64,000 bases of DNA, taken from the NCBI GenBank assembly GCA_022835595.1, contig BQUP01000005.1:868001-932000 (forward strand), written 5' to 3'. Of this stretch, positions 48,117 through 61,399 are shown in pieces; the first letter of the stretch is position 1; every line of letters starts with the position of its first letter. The notes under the pieces were generated by a model. The model made no database searches and was not told the DNA's origin. It was given only the letters and a program-made list of their open reading frames with translations. The DNA is from Cystobasidium ongulense. Lineage: Eukaryota; Basidiomycota; Cystobasidiomycetes; Cystobasidiales; Cystobasidiaceae. A program made the position numbers and the translations under genes.

Positions 48117-48857
48117 ATGAGTCTTAACGATGTAAGTTATGCATATCGTTGCAACTTGGTGGCGAGTAACTTGCGGTATTGGCTACCATTTCATGCTTCG
48201 AACGTAGACTTCTACCGGCATTGGTGACACAAAGGTAGGCGAAGCTGGGTATCAAAACACACAGATCCTTCTTACCCTTCTCCTTCTTCTGTAGGGCGTT
48301 GACATTCCAGCTGGAGTCGCGAATCCCACACCTGCATCTGTGTATGGAAACCCCAAGAAAGACAACTATGTCGAGGTGAGCTTGAGTAACTGTTCAGGAG
48401 GCTCCTCTCAGATTGAAAGAAGTCAACGCCTCTGTTATCGGCACTGACTTCCCTCTCTACTGAACCATAGGATCCAGCCGAGCAAGATACTTCTGCTAAA
48501 AGCACTGGACTAGGTGAAACCGACGCAACTATTGCTGATACTAAGATAGAGCCTATTGGAACTGGTTAGTGCCCCTCTCTCAATCCAAAGCAAGCTGTCG
48601 TTGTGAGGCAAAAGCTAACTCTACCCTCATTCTGTGCAATATATTATCTTGATCACCCTCCGATTTCAGCTTCAGGTCAAAGTAAGAAACTTTATTGATG
48701 TCCGCAAGGTAGGTTGAGTAGCTGATTAGTGTATCTCGCTTCAGCTAGCAGCGTTGGGGCTTCCTTGTCATCTGGAACCAGCTCTGAGCCTGGCATAGTC
48801 GAGCAGGTTACCGAAGCAGCCAAATCAGCTTTGAACAGCGTTACTGCTGCGAAGTAG
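48117..48857 (+). CDS. Small hydrophilic protein of unknown function, six exons
   Basis: Exons 48117-48131 (15 nt), 48208-48234 (27 nt), 48295-48375, 48471-48564, 48670-48681 (12 nt) and 48745-48857 join in phase to 113 residues: MSLND, TSTGIGDTK, GVDIPAGVANPTPASVYG and so on, ending EAAKSALNSVTAAK. The protein is hydrophilic, rich in Thr/Ser/Ala/Gly and Asp/Glu, with no membrane segment. A predicted amphipathic helix near the end (IVEQVTEAAKSALNSV) resembles those of small stress-type proteins, but no family is recognised. The splice signals and closing phases argue that it is real despite its size. Confidence 0.7.
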
Positions 48858-49435
48858 ATGTAGAAAAGCATATAGTACCCTTGAGATACATTGTAGCTTA
48901 GTCGTATCTGTCGACTGTTCATGAAGAAGCCTTCCGTGAAGACTTTATAGCTTTCACCTTGCCACCCAGTCAGGGCCAAAAAGTCCGGCGCTCTTGGAGC
49001 TTGACTGTTTCCACCTTTGAACCGATCCAACTTGGTGAAGGGACTTGCCATTGTTCGAGAAGCAATGCCGGCACACCATATGAACTACAACATGCTTTGC
49101 AACTCCAAACGACAACATCTACTTGCATCCACCCTGCTCAGAGGAAGAGATCCGCGTAGTTATTCTGTTCGAGCCAAACAGCCACGTCAAAGAAAAGGGA
49201 GCGATGAGAATTGTCAACACGGCGTGTGCAGGCGCGACTTGTTTTGACATCTTGGAATGGCATGGGACGGTGTTGCTGCTCTCTTCTTGTCCAGTCGATG
49301 CTGGTGGTGTGCTGCTGACGCTGGGCTGCTGCGAGCTGAACTGGACTGTGCATCCTCCATCCAACGGCGCTCGATTCCTGCTACCATATCCTGCAGAACT
49401 GAAGTGAAGCAAGAAAGCCTGTCAGCACAACCACC
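48858..49435. other. Intergenic region before the kinase gene
   Basis: About 580 bp with no credible gene. It holds the 3' flank of the small protein gene and the kinase promoter. Confidence 0.4.
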
Positions 49436-52400
49436 ATGGCGAGCTCGTACAACCACCTCGTCGTGCAGCAGCTCTATGAAGCACGCCCTTCTCCCACTCT
49501 CGAAGTCAGCATGTCGCTGGATGCGAGCTCGAGCTACTCGCCTGGCCATACACCATGCCCGTCAGTCGGACCCTCCAGTCACAACAAGGACTACTTCTCT
49601 CACAGCAACAATGACAATGCAAATGAACACCAAGCGTATACTCGACCCAACTCGCAAGTCTTGGACCCAGTAGCTCCTCCTTGCACTCCAGCCGCTACAC
49701 CTTCACGACGCAAGACGATAACAACAGACACAAACAAGGTCGCCACCAATACTACTACCACCACTAATACTCCCAAGTCCGCACATCAAAGAGTAGCTTC
49801 TCAGAACGGTGTACCTGCTATTCAAGTCACTAGGACACCGGTAAAAGGCCCAGTCGTCCGATGCTCTCTCGACTCTCCTAAAGGCGTCACAGATGTCTTC
49901 TCGTTGGCCAATGACAAACAGCTTTCAGCTCAGTATTGGTTCGTTGAAGAGATAGGCTATGGTAATTGGGTAGGTCGTTGTCCATCTCACCCCCTTGTAG
50001 CTTGAATAGCTTCCTAACTGCTCCCATGCGCGCACTTCTTCATCATCCTTCCGAATACTCACACAGGGCTCGGTCTGGAAGATCAAAAGACGACACGAAG
50101 CTCAGGACGAACTCGCAGCGAAGCTCATCTACCGCATTAAAGATGACAAGACGACACCAGCTCGAGTCAAAAGCATCTGGCAGGAGTTCAAGTGAGCATC
50201 ACCTCCTTCCTCGTCTTTATACCTAGCCCGCTTCTGTAGTTTGAAGGCGCGTGCTGAATTGCCTTTGGCAGGATCATACGAAACTTCAAGAAGGATCCAC
50301 ATCCTAATGTTATCCACTTTTATGATTTGTGAGTACGCATATTTCTGTCCTTGGGACAATAAATAACTGATCTGTGCCATCTGCAGTATCCTGACTCCAA
50401 GCTGTAAGTGTCGAATCTCTAAGCAGGACTGCCCTGCCTTCCACGCCACTGACGGATGTGTGCTCTGCTTCAAAAAGACGCTCTGGTGACAATGGATGTA
50501 TGTCCAGTCTTCACTTCATCATCATTGACGAGCAGCAGCTGATGCTTGTCCACCTCTGCCATCAGATTCACAACAAGCTTATGCCGAGTATGTAAAAATT
50601 ATCATTCGTTTACCAAACACTTCTCGACCTGACAGAAGACATCGCGTCTGTCAATGATTTGCTTTCAGCTCATGTCGCCGAGGCTACAGCTCGACCATAC
50701 TTCAAATGCCTCCTTTCAGCCGTCGACTATCTTCATACTCGCGGTGTCAGCCACAACGACATAAAGCCAGGTCAGTCTTGCACTCGACTAGGCCTTCCGT
50801 CTATCACTTACGTCTTTATGATCCGTCAACCGCTGCAGCCAACATCCTACTATCGTCAAATAATGAACCTGTCCTAGTCGACTTTGGCTTCGCCAATCAA
50901 TGGGTCTTGACATCTGATCACGGCGGACATGCCTTCCAGACGAACTTGTCATGGGGAACACCCGAATACTTGTCTCCAGAAAGAGCAACTCAGAATCTAC
51001 ATGATGAAAGGCTGAGTGATATCTGGTGAGTCGCTCACTCTTCCAGAGAAGCAGTTATCATTGTGCTGAATTTTGAATAACGAAAACAGGTCGCTTGGTA
51101 TAACGATGTATGAGATCGTAGTAGGCAGGACGCCTTTCGAAAAGGATGAAAGTGAAGGTATGCGCACGCCTTCTTATGGACCCACTTCCACAGTGGAACT
51201 TGTCGAATATATATTGACTTTTTGCTGCTTGTCACCTGTCAGAATTCCTGACCAAAGAGTAAGCTCAGTCAGATATGACGGCAGGTCAATATAGAATTCT
51301 GACATTTCCACCATAATCATATAGTGCGCTAGAACAATACTACAAAAGGACGGTAGCAGGAACTTTCCTTGGTTCTTTTCGTCTCTCGCTTGCTTTTGAA
51401 GATCTCATTCGACAAATGGTCGAGCCTAGTACTTCTATTCGTATGCCTACTTGTGCCAAAGGTTTGAAACATCCTTTCTTTACTGCAAGACCTTCTTCTC
51501 TCGCTGGTACACAGTGTAGGTATTTCTTCGCTCTGACTGAAAGAACGCGCAGAACGGTTCACTTACTATATTGTTTTCCAGCACGACCCTCCTCCCAATA
51601 CAAGGTCACAGAATGCAAGCCTAATGTACCAACTGTCAGACCTAGCATTGACGGTCCAAAAGCAGAAGAAGCTGTCTTCAAAGCTCCCCTTGCTGCTATC
51701 AGTCCAAACAGCACACGCGACAACACGTCTAAAGTGCCACAACCTGTCAAAAAGGTACCAAAGACAGCAGCATCACCTGCTAAACAAAATGTACGCAACG
51801 GAGGTACATCCCCCAAGACCAACGAAGTCAAACGAAAGATACCCGTACCAGTCGCTTCTCCTGCTAGGAATGCACGTAAAGATATCAAAATCTACAAAGA
51901 CCCCGCTCCGCCGCAAGCTACAACTACCAATGTTACAGCACGTGGTCTGAACAGCAATCAAACTTCAGCTGTTACTTCACCATCAGCAGTAGATACCTCA
52001 GGAAGTGTCAAACCTGGTCTCAAGCCTCTCCTTTTACGACCCAACTCAGCTCAAGCTGTACGAGCACCGACCAAACCATTCATAGACGGTAACCCTCTCA
52101 TGTCTACACCTACCAAGAAATTTGGTCAAGCAGCAAACGCATGGGCTGCTTCGAACAATGCAAGTGCCGCATCTTCTCGAGTATTAGACAGTAACGCTTC
52201 AATTCGTTCATCGGCTACACCTAAGAAGACTCCCGTGAACAGAAGCTCGTCCGTTGCACAGACGAGAGACTCCAAAGAATTGAGATCGCCTGAAAGTATC
52301 AAGAATCAGAAGAAGGTAGCAAATGATCGTGATTATGATAAAGAAAATCATACAGCTTCACCTTCTCAATCTTCTGCTGCTGAGAAAGAATCGCTCAAGA

Positions 52401-54043
52401 ACGCGAGAGGCTTTTTCAGGAGTAAATCTACCCTCGGGATGTGTAAGTGCTCGAATCGCAAGAAGTTGTTGATAAAACCCATATCTGATGACCGTCTTTG
52501 CAGCTACATCAGCACCTAAAGTCAAGGAAGTCTCCCCACCACCTTTCAGCGTGAATACGATTCCCCTTCAAAGCGCCTTCGATGATACCGCCACGTTACA
52601 ACCTGTACCCGTTGAAAAGGATAGCAGAAAGTTCAAGCTTTCAAAGAAAAGACCAAGTATGAAATCACAGAAATCTTCTTCTGCACTTTCATTCAGCTCG
52701 CTTTCGTCTTCCTTCAAAGGTAGTCGTGGCAAGTCGTTGGATGGTAGACAGCATGTAGGCAGGGACCTAGAAGGGGATTACGCTATTGTAGAGCGTGATG
52801 GAAGAGTCTCATTCGACGGAGGTAGGCTGTATTGTGCAATAGTTATGCTGGGGTTCTTCTGACTTATTGATGTGACTACAGCGCACATGCGCCGAGAAGC
52901 TCAACAGCATGTTGACTTGTACATTCGCGCGGCTGAAGCTGAAAAGCAAGAGGTCATTCAAGAGCGCATCATCTCGCCTCAAGCGCAACGCGAATTCGGC
53001 GAGTCAGTCCAACAAGAAGCGACTATGCACCGAGAACGCTCGTTTGCTACGAGATCCAACAGCGTTTCGAGCATGAAGAAATTGCCTGACATGCCTGTCA
53101 TTGAACATCATGATAGCACACCGACCATGACCAGCGCAAAGATACGCAAATCTTTAGCTCCCTCCTTTACGGGCGGTGCTGCTACCGAAACTGTCAACAT
53201 TCCTTATGGCGGCATGGAAGATGAACGGTCCTTATCAAGACAATCGGAAAGCGAGACTGTGATTGAGTATAGAAGTGACAGTCGTCAATCGGAGGACAAT
53301 CACTTCCACGAACGTTGCGAAAGTAGACAGACTATCTCTTCTGTTGGAACCTATACTCATCCCGCTGTTCGTGGTCATCAACAAATGCCTTCTGTGACCG
53401 TTTCAAATACACACTCTGGAACTTCACACTCTCACTCATCCAGAAACATTCGTTCTTGCTGGTCTCCAGAAACAGTACCATCAGAGTATACCTGCGAATC
53501 AGAGTATCATCATGAAGAGCGTATGGACAGAGAAGGGGAAGGTGATGATACCATTCACGCGGCACCAGTACCCGAAATTAGAAGAACTTCAGGTGTTTTC
53601 ACGCGGACTCCGCGAGCTGAAAGTATCTATCAGAGGTCAGTCATACTCGTGGTCTTGTGGTCGTTGTTTGCAGCGAAGCTGATTCTTCCTCCTTTCACAG
53701 CTTCATCTGCGCTTCTCCTACTATTGAGATTCCGACAAACATCAAAGCAAGCCATTCACCAAGAAGCTTCCACCCCAAGCCCCGTTCCGATAGCCTAAGC
53801 GCTAGCACATGGTCCCATTCAGGCAATCGCCGTATGATGGCTCCAACTCCTGACGCTCTCAAAGAGTACTCGCGTCTAGCCGGATTCCGCGATGCCCCAA
53901 ACCCATATACGCTCTTCCCTCCACCTGAAGACATGCGTACATTTGCTTCGCCACCACCAAGACCAGAAACGAGCCAGTCTAGGAAGACAATCAGTAAAGT
54001 AAAGTCCTTCTTTGGTCGCCTTGGACTTGGTAGAGATAGGTGA
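49436..54043 (+). CDS. Large serine/threonine protein kinase with non-RD catalytic loop
   Basis: Fifteen exons (49436-49969, 50067-50191, 50272-50328, 50387-50403, 50478-50497, 50566-50587, 50636-50770, 50839-51025, 51090-51157, 51243-51258, 51325-51515, 51582-52442, 52504-52821, 52882-53635 and 53701-54043) give 1215 residues in phase. The kinase domain (~167-440) has the Gly loop GYGNWGSVW, LAAKLIYR (Lys), catalytic loop SHNDIKPANILL (HND in place of HRD, Asp kept), DFG as VDFGFAN, and GTPEYLSPE. The final ~750 residues are disordered, basic and Ser/Pro-rich. The N-terminus has Thr runs. Four exons are 16-22 nt. The activation loop without the HRD arginine suggests control other than by simple loop phosphorylation. 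No orthologue assigned; the architecture recalls fungal polarity or cytokinesis kinases. Confidence 0.88.
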
Positions 54044-54297
54044 ATGCGCGTCCACCGTCGAGGAGATGCGCCTTCACGCTACCTTTGGACCAGTATGGTT
54101 TGCTTTGTCATGGGACGTATGTGTGTCTGCCTGGGTTAGTTTCACTCTATTCTTTGGGCCTCGGAATATCTGCACCTTCTCTGAGTTTAGTGATTTTACG
54201 TTTTGTTGTACATTGTGGAAAAGCTTCTTGAAAAGCTAAACAATTTTACCTATTTGGGTATGCCAAGGAACTACAATATACATGAGGCACGACGCTA

Positions 54298-57200
54298 TTA
54301 TTCTCCGTCCTTTCTCCTTTTGGCTTCGCTATTCGCGGATTCATCTTCTCGCGCTCGTTTCGCTGCTCCTCCATCTGTTGCAGCACTAAGTGCAGTGCCA
54401 ACGATGTTGCCTCGACCTCGACCTGCTCCTGGTGCTCCTCCTCTCGCTAGCCCTCGACCTCTACCTCTACCACGTGCTGGAGTGGTAGCGCCGCCTGCCG
54501 CCGTGCCTGCAATGCTGATGCCTGTTGCAGCAGCTGGTGTTGTTGGTTGAGCTATTGTCCCTTGACTCTGGCTTCGGCCTGCGATGGACAAACCCTTGAT
54601 TGGCGTACCGTTGGTTGCCGGAGCGCTAGACTCTGCAGGTGCTGCAGCAGGTGTTGAAGATACCTGGGGAGAAGTTGCAGTCTCTGTAGTGGACGATTGA
54701 GCCAACCTCGCTTTGAGACTGGCAGTTTCCTTTCTTAGAGCTGCTATTTGAGTATCTCGCAGCTTGCTCTTGAGGTCGAATTCAGTCTTAGCTTTCTCCT
54801 TCGCTTCGGCAACTTTGTCGGCCAAAGCTTTCTGATGCTCTTGCTCTTTTTGGACCAGAGCCTCCTTGACGGCTTTGTCGATGTCCTCTTGAGATGGAGC
54901 AGACGATGTGATCTCGCCGGCTTCTTGATTGGTCGCAGCCGCCTTCGCCTCTTCCACTGCAATCTTGAGACTCTGATCGTGTGATTTCTGCAATTTTTCG
55001 ATAGCCTCTTTATGTTGCTTTGCAAGATTGTTGATGCGTGTTTGTGCAGTCGTTTCAATTTTATTTTTGGCCTGATCGGCCTGCTTTTCTACTTCACCCT
55101 TAATCTGGGCCTCCTTTGCTGCAACAGCAGCTTGGATCTCCTGCTCTTTCGACTTCCTGAGCTCTGCTAGTTCTGCCTCCTTAGTCTGGACAGCTTCTGC
55201 AATCTTCGCACTAGCCGCCTCATCGATTCGCTTCTGTATCGATTCAGCATCACCTTCAGATCCGCTCCCAATCGCCGCTTGCGAAGCTAGTCTGGCCTTC
55301 TCTTGTGCAAACTCTTCTTGGAGACGCTTTTCAGTCTCCTGAGTTGCGGACTGTACGGCGCTCTCCTTCTCGGCTGTCAACCGCGCTTCAAGTTCGGACA
55401 ACTGTGCCTTCCTTGCTTCCTCATCGACGGCTACGCCGGCGCCTCCCTCTGATGCAGGCTGCGGCAGCGCAGCAAGACGCTTTTGGACCTCTTCCTCTAC
55501 AGAAGCGCTAGCTTTTGCGTTGAGCTCTTGTATCTGCGCGCGGAACTTCTTGTTGTCGTTCAATAAAGCTGTATTGCGACGGGTTTGGAGGGCCATGTCT
55601 TCTTCCAACTTCTTGCGTGCAGCTTCATCCTCGCCTTTGGCGTTGTTAATCTGCTCTTGAGCCTTTTCGAGGTCCTCCTTCAACGATTGTAATTGGCGCT
55701 GGAGATCGTCCCGTTCGGCTTCCAATTGCTTAAGTGTTTCACCGTCGGCCGCTGATGCTTGCGCGGTACTATTGTGAGCGGCCGCAACTTGTTCTTCCAA
55801 TTGTGATTTTGCTGCTGTCAGGCGCTCGACCTCAGCTTGTAGCTCCGCCTTTTGCTTTTCGAACTCGGCTTGAGCGGCTGCGTGATTGTCGCGATGGTCA
55901 CGAGCGATCTTTTGCAAGCCCTTGAAGCGAGTAAGGTTCGCTTCGGCCTATTGCGAAAGTCAGTACTGCTGCTAGTCATTTCCGGCCTGATACGAAGACA
56001 GCTTACCCTTGTACTGGCATCCTGGAAATCAACTTGAATCGCTTCTGCACGGTGCTTGGCAGCATCGCGCTCCTTTTCTGCCTCGGCAAGACTGGCCTTC
56101 ACTTTCTCTAGTTCTTCCTTCAACGATGCCAGCTCAGCTGGGTCAATTCTTTCGTACTTTTGTAGAATTTGCTGTGTGCGTGTCTTCCAGCGTGCATTAT
56201 CTTCCTCAAGCATAGCAATGTTGCGATCTTTCGCTTCGATCTCAGCTTGCAGTACCCGAAGTTGCTCGCGAAGTGGACTGAGCTCCAGTTCTGTTTCTCT
56301 CAGGCTGGTTTCGAGTCCCTTGACCCGTTCGAGATAAGCCTCCGCCTCTCTGCGTAAAGTCTCGTTGCTCTCGCGTAACAGATTTAGAGACTGTATCTTT
56401 TCCATTAGTTCGGCATGCTGTACCGCCGAAGCTGATTGTTCCGATGCTTGTTGTCGCTCCCGTGCCAGTGTTGCAGTCAGCTCGTCGAGCCGTTTGTTTG
56501 CTTGCTCTAGCTGTTGTCGCATGCGAGATTCCTCTTGCTTGCTTAGATGCAATCGGAGTTCCGCCACATCGCGCTCGCGCCGCACATAGCGAATGACAGC
56601 ATGTAGTTCCTCCACGGTCTTGGCTTCAGACGGCGGTTCAGCGACGTCTTCGCCATTTACCGGTTCTTGGCCCTCCGCAACCTGTTTGATTAAAGCAGCC
56701 TGTCTGGATACATTCTCGAGATGATCGTGTAGAATAGAGTTCTGCGCAACGAGATCCTCGCATCTATATGGACTTTTTGTCAGACGATGTCAAGAACAGG
56801 AGCGGTCAAAACGACTCACCTCTTTTGCTGCTCGTTGATCTCTTTCTGCAAGTTCTCGCGTTGACTGACCCAGCTTGCTTCAGAAGAAGACAAGTTGGCT
56901 TGAGCAGTTTCTGCTTTATGCGTTGCCTCGCGTAAATGTGACTGCAATCCAGCAAGCTGTTCACGTGCCGCAGATAAAGCTTTGACGTCTTCAGCATGCG
57001 CAACAATCTCGGCTTGATACCTATCGTGCGCTTCATTGGCTCGTCGGATCTGAGCGTCGAGGTCTTTCTTACTTGCTGTCCGGACAGCTTCGATTTGAGA
57101 TTCAAAGTGACGCAGATTTGCAATAGTATCGAGATTAGCTTGCTGTTCTTGTTCAAACTGTGTCTTTTGATTCTGCAGCTGGCGATGCAGTTGAGAATTC

Positions 57201-60200
57201 TCGTCGGAAGAAGCAGTGAGATCGTTGGTCAAAGATTGCACACGTTCTTGAAGAGCAGATATCTCCTCCTATGCGGCGCGTTAGTGGAGTCTGTGGCGTC
57301 TGAAGGGGATGGCGAAAGTACGTACATCTCTCTGCGCAGTGCCAGCTTCCATGGAGCGTCTGTACTCGTCGTACGTGCTATTAAGCTCAGCCAGAGCTTG
57401 CTCATGAGCTTGAGCAATGGATTTGTATTGTTCTACGTGAGCTCTGGCCTGCTCAGCCTCCATTTTAGCGGTGCTCAATTCAGCCCTGAACGTGTGAAAT
57501 GCATCAGCCAAAGGACAGCAGCAGTGCGGATAAAGTGACACACCTGATATCGGCTAGCTGGGTTTGTAGCTGTTGTTCTCGGCTGAGACTGCTGGCGCCT
57601 TCGCCAGTTTGACCGCGTCGGCCTTCGTAGACTGCAAGCTTCTCTTCGTAGGCTGCGACTTGGCGCTGCATAGCCTCAGAGCGCTCGACAGCACGCTCGC
57701 ATGCATTCTTGGCACTGAGGTATGCTTCACGGGTTTCGTGATACTCGGATGTAACCTTTTCGATCTTCTCTTGCAGTTCCCGACCTTCGACCTCGCGTTT
57801 AAGAGCAATTTGTCTGCCCGATTCGACCTCTTGTGACAAGCGATCTTTCGTGATCTCGAGCTCTCTGGTGAGGCGGTTAACATGATCTTCTAAGCGTTGG
57901 CGAGCTTCATTGCCTGTACGATCGAGTTCATTATGCATCGCTTGTAGATTACGCATGAGATCGCTCATGTGGCTTCTCTCCTTCGCGAGACTTGCATTGT
58001 CTTCCGTTAAACGCGCTTCCACGTTCTGTTGTTATCATGTCAGCATTTATCGATTGGTATACTCTGTTTCGACTTCTCACCTTCCATACTTCTTTCTCCG
58101 CCTTTAACATCATTGCTTCATGTCTAGAACGGTCCAAATTGCCCTTGAGATCGTAGACTTCTTCGGACACTCGTCTAGTTGCGTCATCTAGTCTAGCCAT
58201 ATTAGATTGCAATTCAAGATTGCGTTTTGACATTCCCGTCAACTCAATCTCGATACGCTCGTTGGAATTGCGTAGAGTCTTGAGTCGTTCTTCAGCGTAC
58301 TCCTTTTCCGCCTTGGAGCGTGCAGCTTGAACATGCAGCTGAGAAACTTCTTTCCTTGCCGACGAGAGATCATCACGCAGAGATTGGTTATCGACGATCA
58401 TCTCGCGTTTATAAGCCTCGAAGTTGCGCTGGACGTCCTCCAACGCAGCTCTTGCAACATTACCACCACCTTGCGAAGTAGAAGTCTGATTGAACGACTC
58501 GTCGGCGTCTTCATCGTGTGCCTGACCGCGGTTCTTCAAGACTTGGCGAAGCATATCTCGTTCTCTTTGGTAGGCACCCATCTGGGCTCGCTGCGCTTCC
58601 ACTTCCTCCTTCAAGCTTAGAATAAGATCATGTGCCTCTTCAACAGCGCTGTTCTCTGCTCTGCCTATGCGATCACGGACTGCCTGTTCCTCTGCTTCCA
58701 TCTTCTTTCCAAGTTCTCTAACTATCTTCAACAGATTCTGGTTCTGTTGTTGCAATTGGTCGATTGACTTGAAAGTGACCAAGTTCTGGCTGATGTAGGC
58801 ATCCGCGCTCTCAGAATCTTCAGCCATGTGTGACGACTGTTGTTCATCCGCTCCACTCCTTTCAAGAATTGTTGGGTCTTGCAAGATCGCGACCTGTCGA
58901 GTAAGCGTGCGTACTTGACGAGCGGTATCTTCTAATTGCTGTCCGCTTATTGCTGCTTCTCGATCCTTCTCTTCAATTTGACGCAGTCTGGCATCGGCAA
59001 GAGCGGTGACTGCTTCCTTATCTTCCAAAGTCCTTGCTAGAGCAACGCTCAAATCATTGTTCTCTGCGACAGCTCTTTCATATTCATTGCGCTGTTCGCG
59101 CAGTAAAGGCGCTCGATCCTGGATTTCTGCCAGTATCTCGTTCAAGCATTCCGACAAGCGCTTGCTCTCGGCCTTTTCAAAGACCAAAGCTTCTTGCATT
59201 TTAATGTATGAAGAGTAGACTTCGGTATATGACATACCACCAGCTTTCTGTACTCTGAAAGAAACATTTGATGCTGATGGTGAACGAGGTGAACCATTTG
59301 CAGCGCCAAAGACATCTTCATCTTGGGTGATACTGCTGATGTTGCCTAGGCTTGGGCCACCAGTTGCCGCAAGACGGTCGGCGAAATCGCGCATCTCACG
59401 CACTCTCTCCTCCAGAGCATCGCCTCGTGCTTTTTCCTTCTCAAGCTCGGCTTCATATGCGTGTCTTGTCTCGTCTATCTCTTCTCTTGCAGTCTGCCAC
59501 TCTTTCTCGACCTCATCTAGCCGGATTTTGGTGTCTATCTCACGTTTCTCCAAGAGATCTGTCAAGCGTTGTGCTGTGCTTATTTCAGCTCTGAAAGAGG
59601 CTTCGCTGTCTGCAAGCTGTGATGTGAGTTCGGCAATGCGCCCTTGTGCTTCGGTAAGCCGGCTTTCAAGTGCGACGTGCGAGCTCTTGAGTGCGGTAAG
59701 CGATGTTGTCGCAGATTCTGATGTTTGCACGGCAGCATCTAGCTGAGCTTGAAGAGTGGAAATTTGTGCGTTCTGCATAATTCAAGTCAGTCCTGTGTCC
59801 GCGCGCGGTAGTTGAGCCGTGCCTGCAACTGTGCGAATATACCTTTTCCCTGCGGTCCTTTGTGCTTTCCTCTGTGACGCGCAGCAGCTCTTCGTGATTC
59901 CAGTCTCTGTCCTTGCGCGAGATGGACAACTCTCCTTCCAGACCTTGCAGGCGCAGCTTGTACGAACGCTCGTTCTCGATGGCGCTCGAGTAGCTAGCCT
60001 CCATCGACCTTAGCGATGCTTGAGTTGCGGAGTGGGCGGCCTGCAGCTCGGCAAGGTTATCTGACAGGACAGCAGGTATTGACGGTATCAGTAGATGCTC
60101 TTGTATGACAGGGGAGAGATGGCAGACATCCACGCCATTTGCAAGCTGGCCACTCACTTTCCAGCTGCTGCTTGTCGCTGTCGCTTCTGGCTAGAGCGTC

Positions 60201-60455
60201 CAAAAGCTCCCTCTTCTCGGCCTCTGCCTTTTCTTTGGCCTGAAGAGCATTCTTACTGATCTCTTGTGCCTCTCTGGCTTGTTCAGCAAGTCTGCTGTTC
60301 TCCTCTTTGACGCTGTCCAGCTGCGAGGCTGCCGTCTGCTCGCTCTCGCGCAACGCTGCCAGCTCTGCCTGATCCGCCTCTCGCAGCTTCTCGAGCTCCT
60401 CGACACGAAGCTGGAGCTCGTGGATACGAGACTCTGCCTCGACCTCCGCCTCCAT
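54298..60455 (-). CDS. MLP1: Nuclear basket nucleoporin TPR/MLP1-like
   Basis: Eight exons: 60455-60158, 60060-59843, 59772-58081, 58025-57544, 57485-57326, 57268-56820, 56763-56007 and 55947-54298. They give 1901 residues with all phases closed. About 1600 residues are almost unbroken coiled coil. The TPR/MLP hallmark lies in the middle: QNSILHDHLENVSRQAALIK, then HAVIRYVRRERDVAELRL. The C-terminus is low-complexity with Gly/Arg repeats (GRGRGRGLARGG) and ends in a basic, nuclear-localisation-like KRRK. The protein anchors at the nuclear pore basket and serves mRNA quality control and tethering. Size and order match Mlp1/TPR. Confidence 0.93.
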
Positions 60456-60603
60456 GATGCTGTGCTCTGGAGTTGGGGCGAGGTGTGATGTGGTGTTCGT
60501 GGAGAAGAAGCAACCGGCGAACATGATAAAAGCGAGACGCAAACAGATGGTAAACGTCGCCGACTCTCAGACCAGCATAACGCTATGCTATGATACACAT
60601 ACT

Positions 60604-61124
60604 CTACACTATTCGAATCGTACGCCGACTTCCTTCCTGCAGTTGTCTAGTGTGTTCTTCCAATCCCCAAACTGCCCTCTTGACATCCATCAATGACAGC
60701 CTCGATTCCTCCTGGAGACCAAGAAACATATATTAGTACACGAGCGAGGACCGCTCTCTTTTGAACTCACATAAAGTGCCCTGGTGTCCCTCTCTATTCG
60801 CGCTGCCTCCTCCCTCGTGGCCGACCTGGCCTCTAACCGTTTGCATCGTTCTTCCACCTTTTCCAGGCGTTCAGTGTAGTTTTGCAGCTCCAACGAGGAG
60901 CGCTTGAGGTCTTCGACGCTTTGTAGCAACAGCGCTGAGGCGGTGGTGTACTGCGAAAACGACCCATCAGCTCGTCGTCCACTTATGGGGAATTGCCCGA
61001 AGATCACCTTGTCAAAGAGCGTGTAGAAGCCAAACGCTGAGACCGCGCATACTCCGCCCAAAAAGCCGAGTACGGAGCCTCTGAAAGGTCCAATGGGTCG
61101 TTTAGGTATGAACGCTGTCTGCAT
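60604..61124 (-). CDS. Small membrane-anchored coiled-coil protein, unknown function
   Basis: Two exons, 61124-60771 and 60711-60604, give 153 residues. The N-terminus (MQTAFIPKRPIGPFRGSVLG) leads into a hydrophobic helix (LGFLGGVCAVSAFGFYTLF). A ~90-residue charged coiled coil follows (LQNYTERLEKVEERCKRLEA). The short basic front and single helix would fit an organelle or mitochondrial inner-membrane protein facing one side; this is inference. No family recognised. It is divergent from the PXA gene and lies just upstream of TPR/MLP1 on the same strand. Confidence 0.72.
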
Positions 61125-61399
61125 GATGGTTGTAGTCGATAGGCGTGAAGGAGAGAGGTAGATACAAGATCACGTGCTTCTAGCCTGCACAAAAGCCTTA
61201 CGTCGGAGACACGACAGTCCGGCCTGAAGTCGACGTCGACGACAAGATAGAGTGCTAGATTGAGTGAGTTTGACTATGGTATCGCCCTGGCCTTTGCCAT
61301 TTCTCTGCCAGAGCTGTCAGTTCTTCGGAGACTCAAAGGTGATCGGCCTCATGCACTCAAGTAAGTCGGCAAGACTTCGTGCGGCTTATCTGCGCGCCA
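61125..61399. promoter_or_regulatory. Bidirectional promoter of the small coiled-coil protein and the PXA-domain gene
   Basis: The 275 bp between divergent ATGs include a GTCGACGTCGACGAC palindromic stretch near 61231-61245. No specific factor is claimed. Confidence 0.4.
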
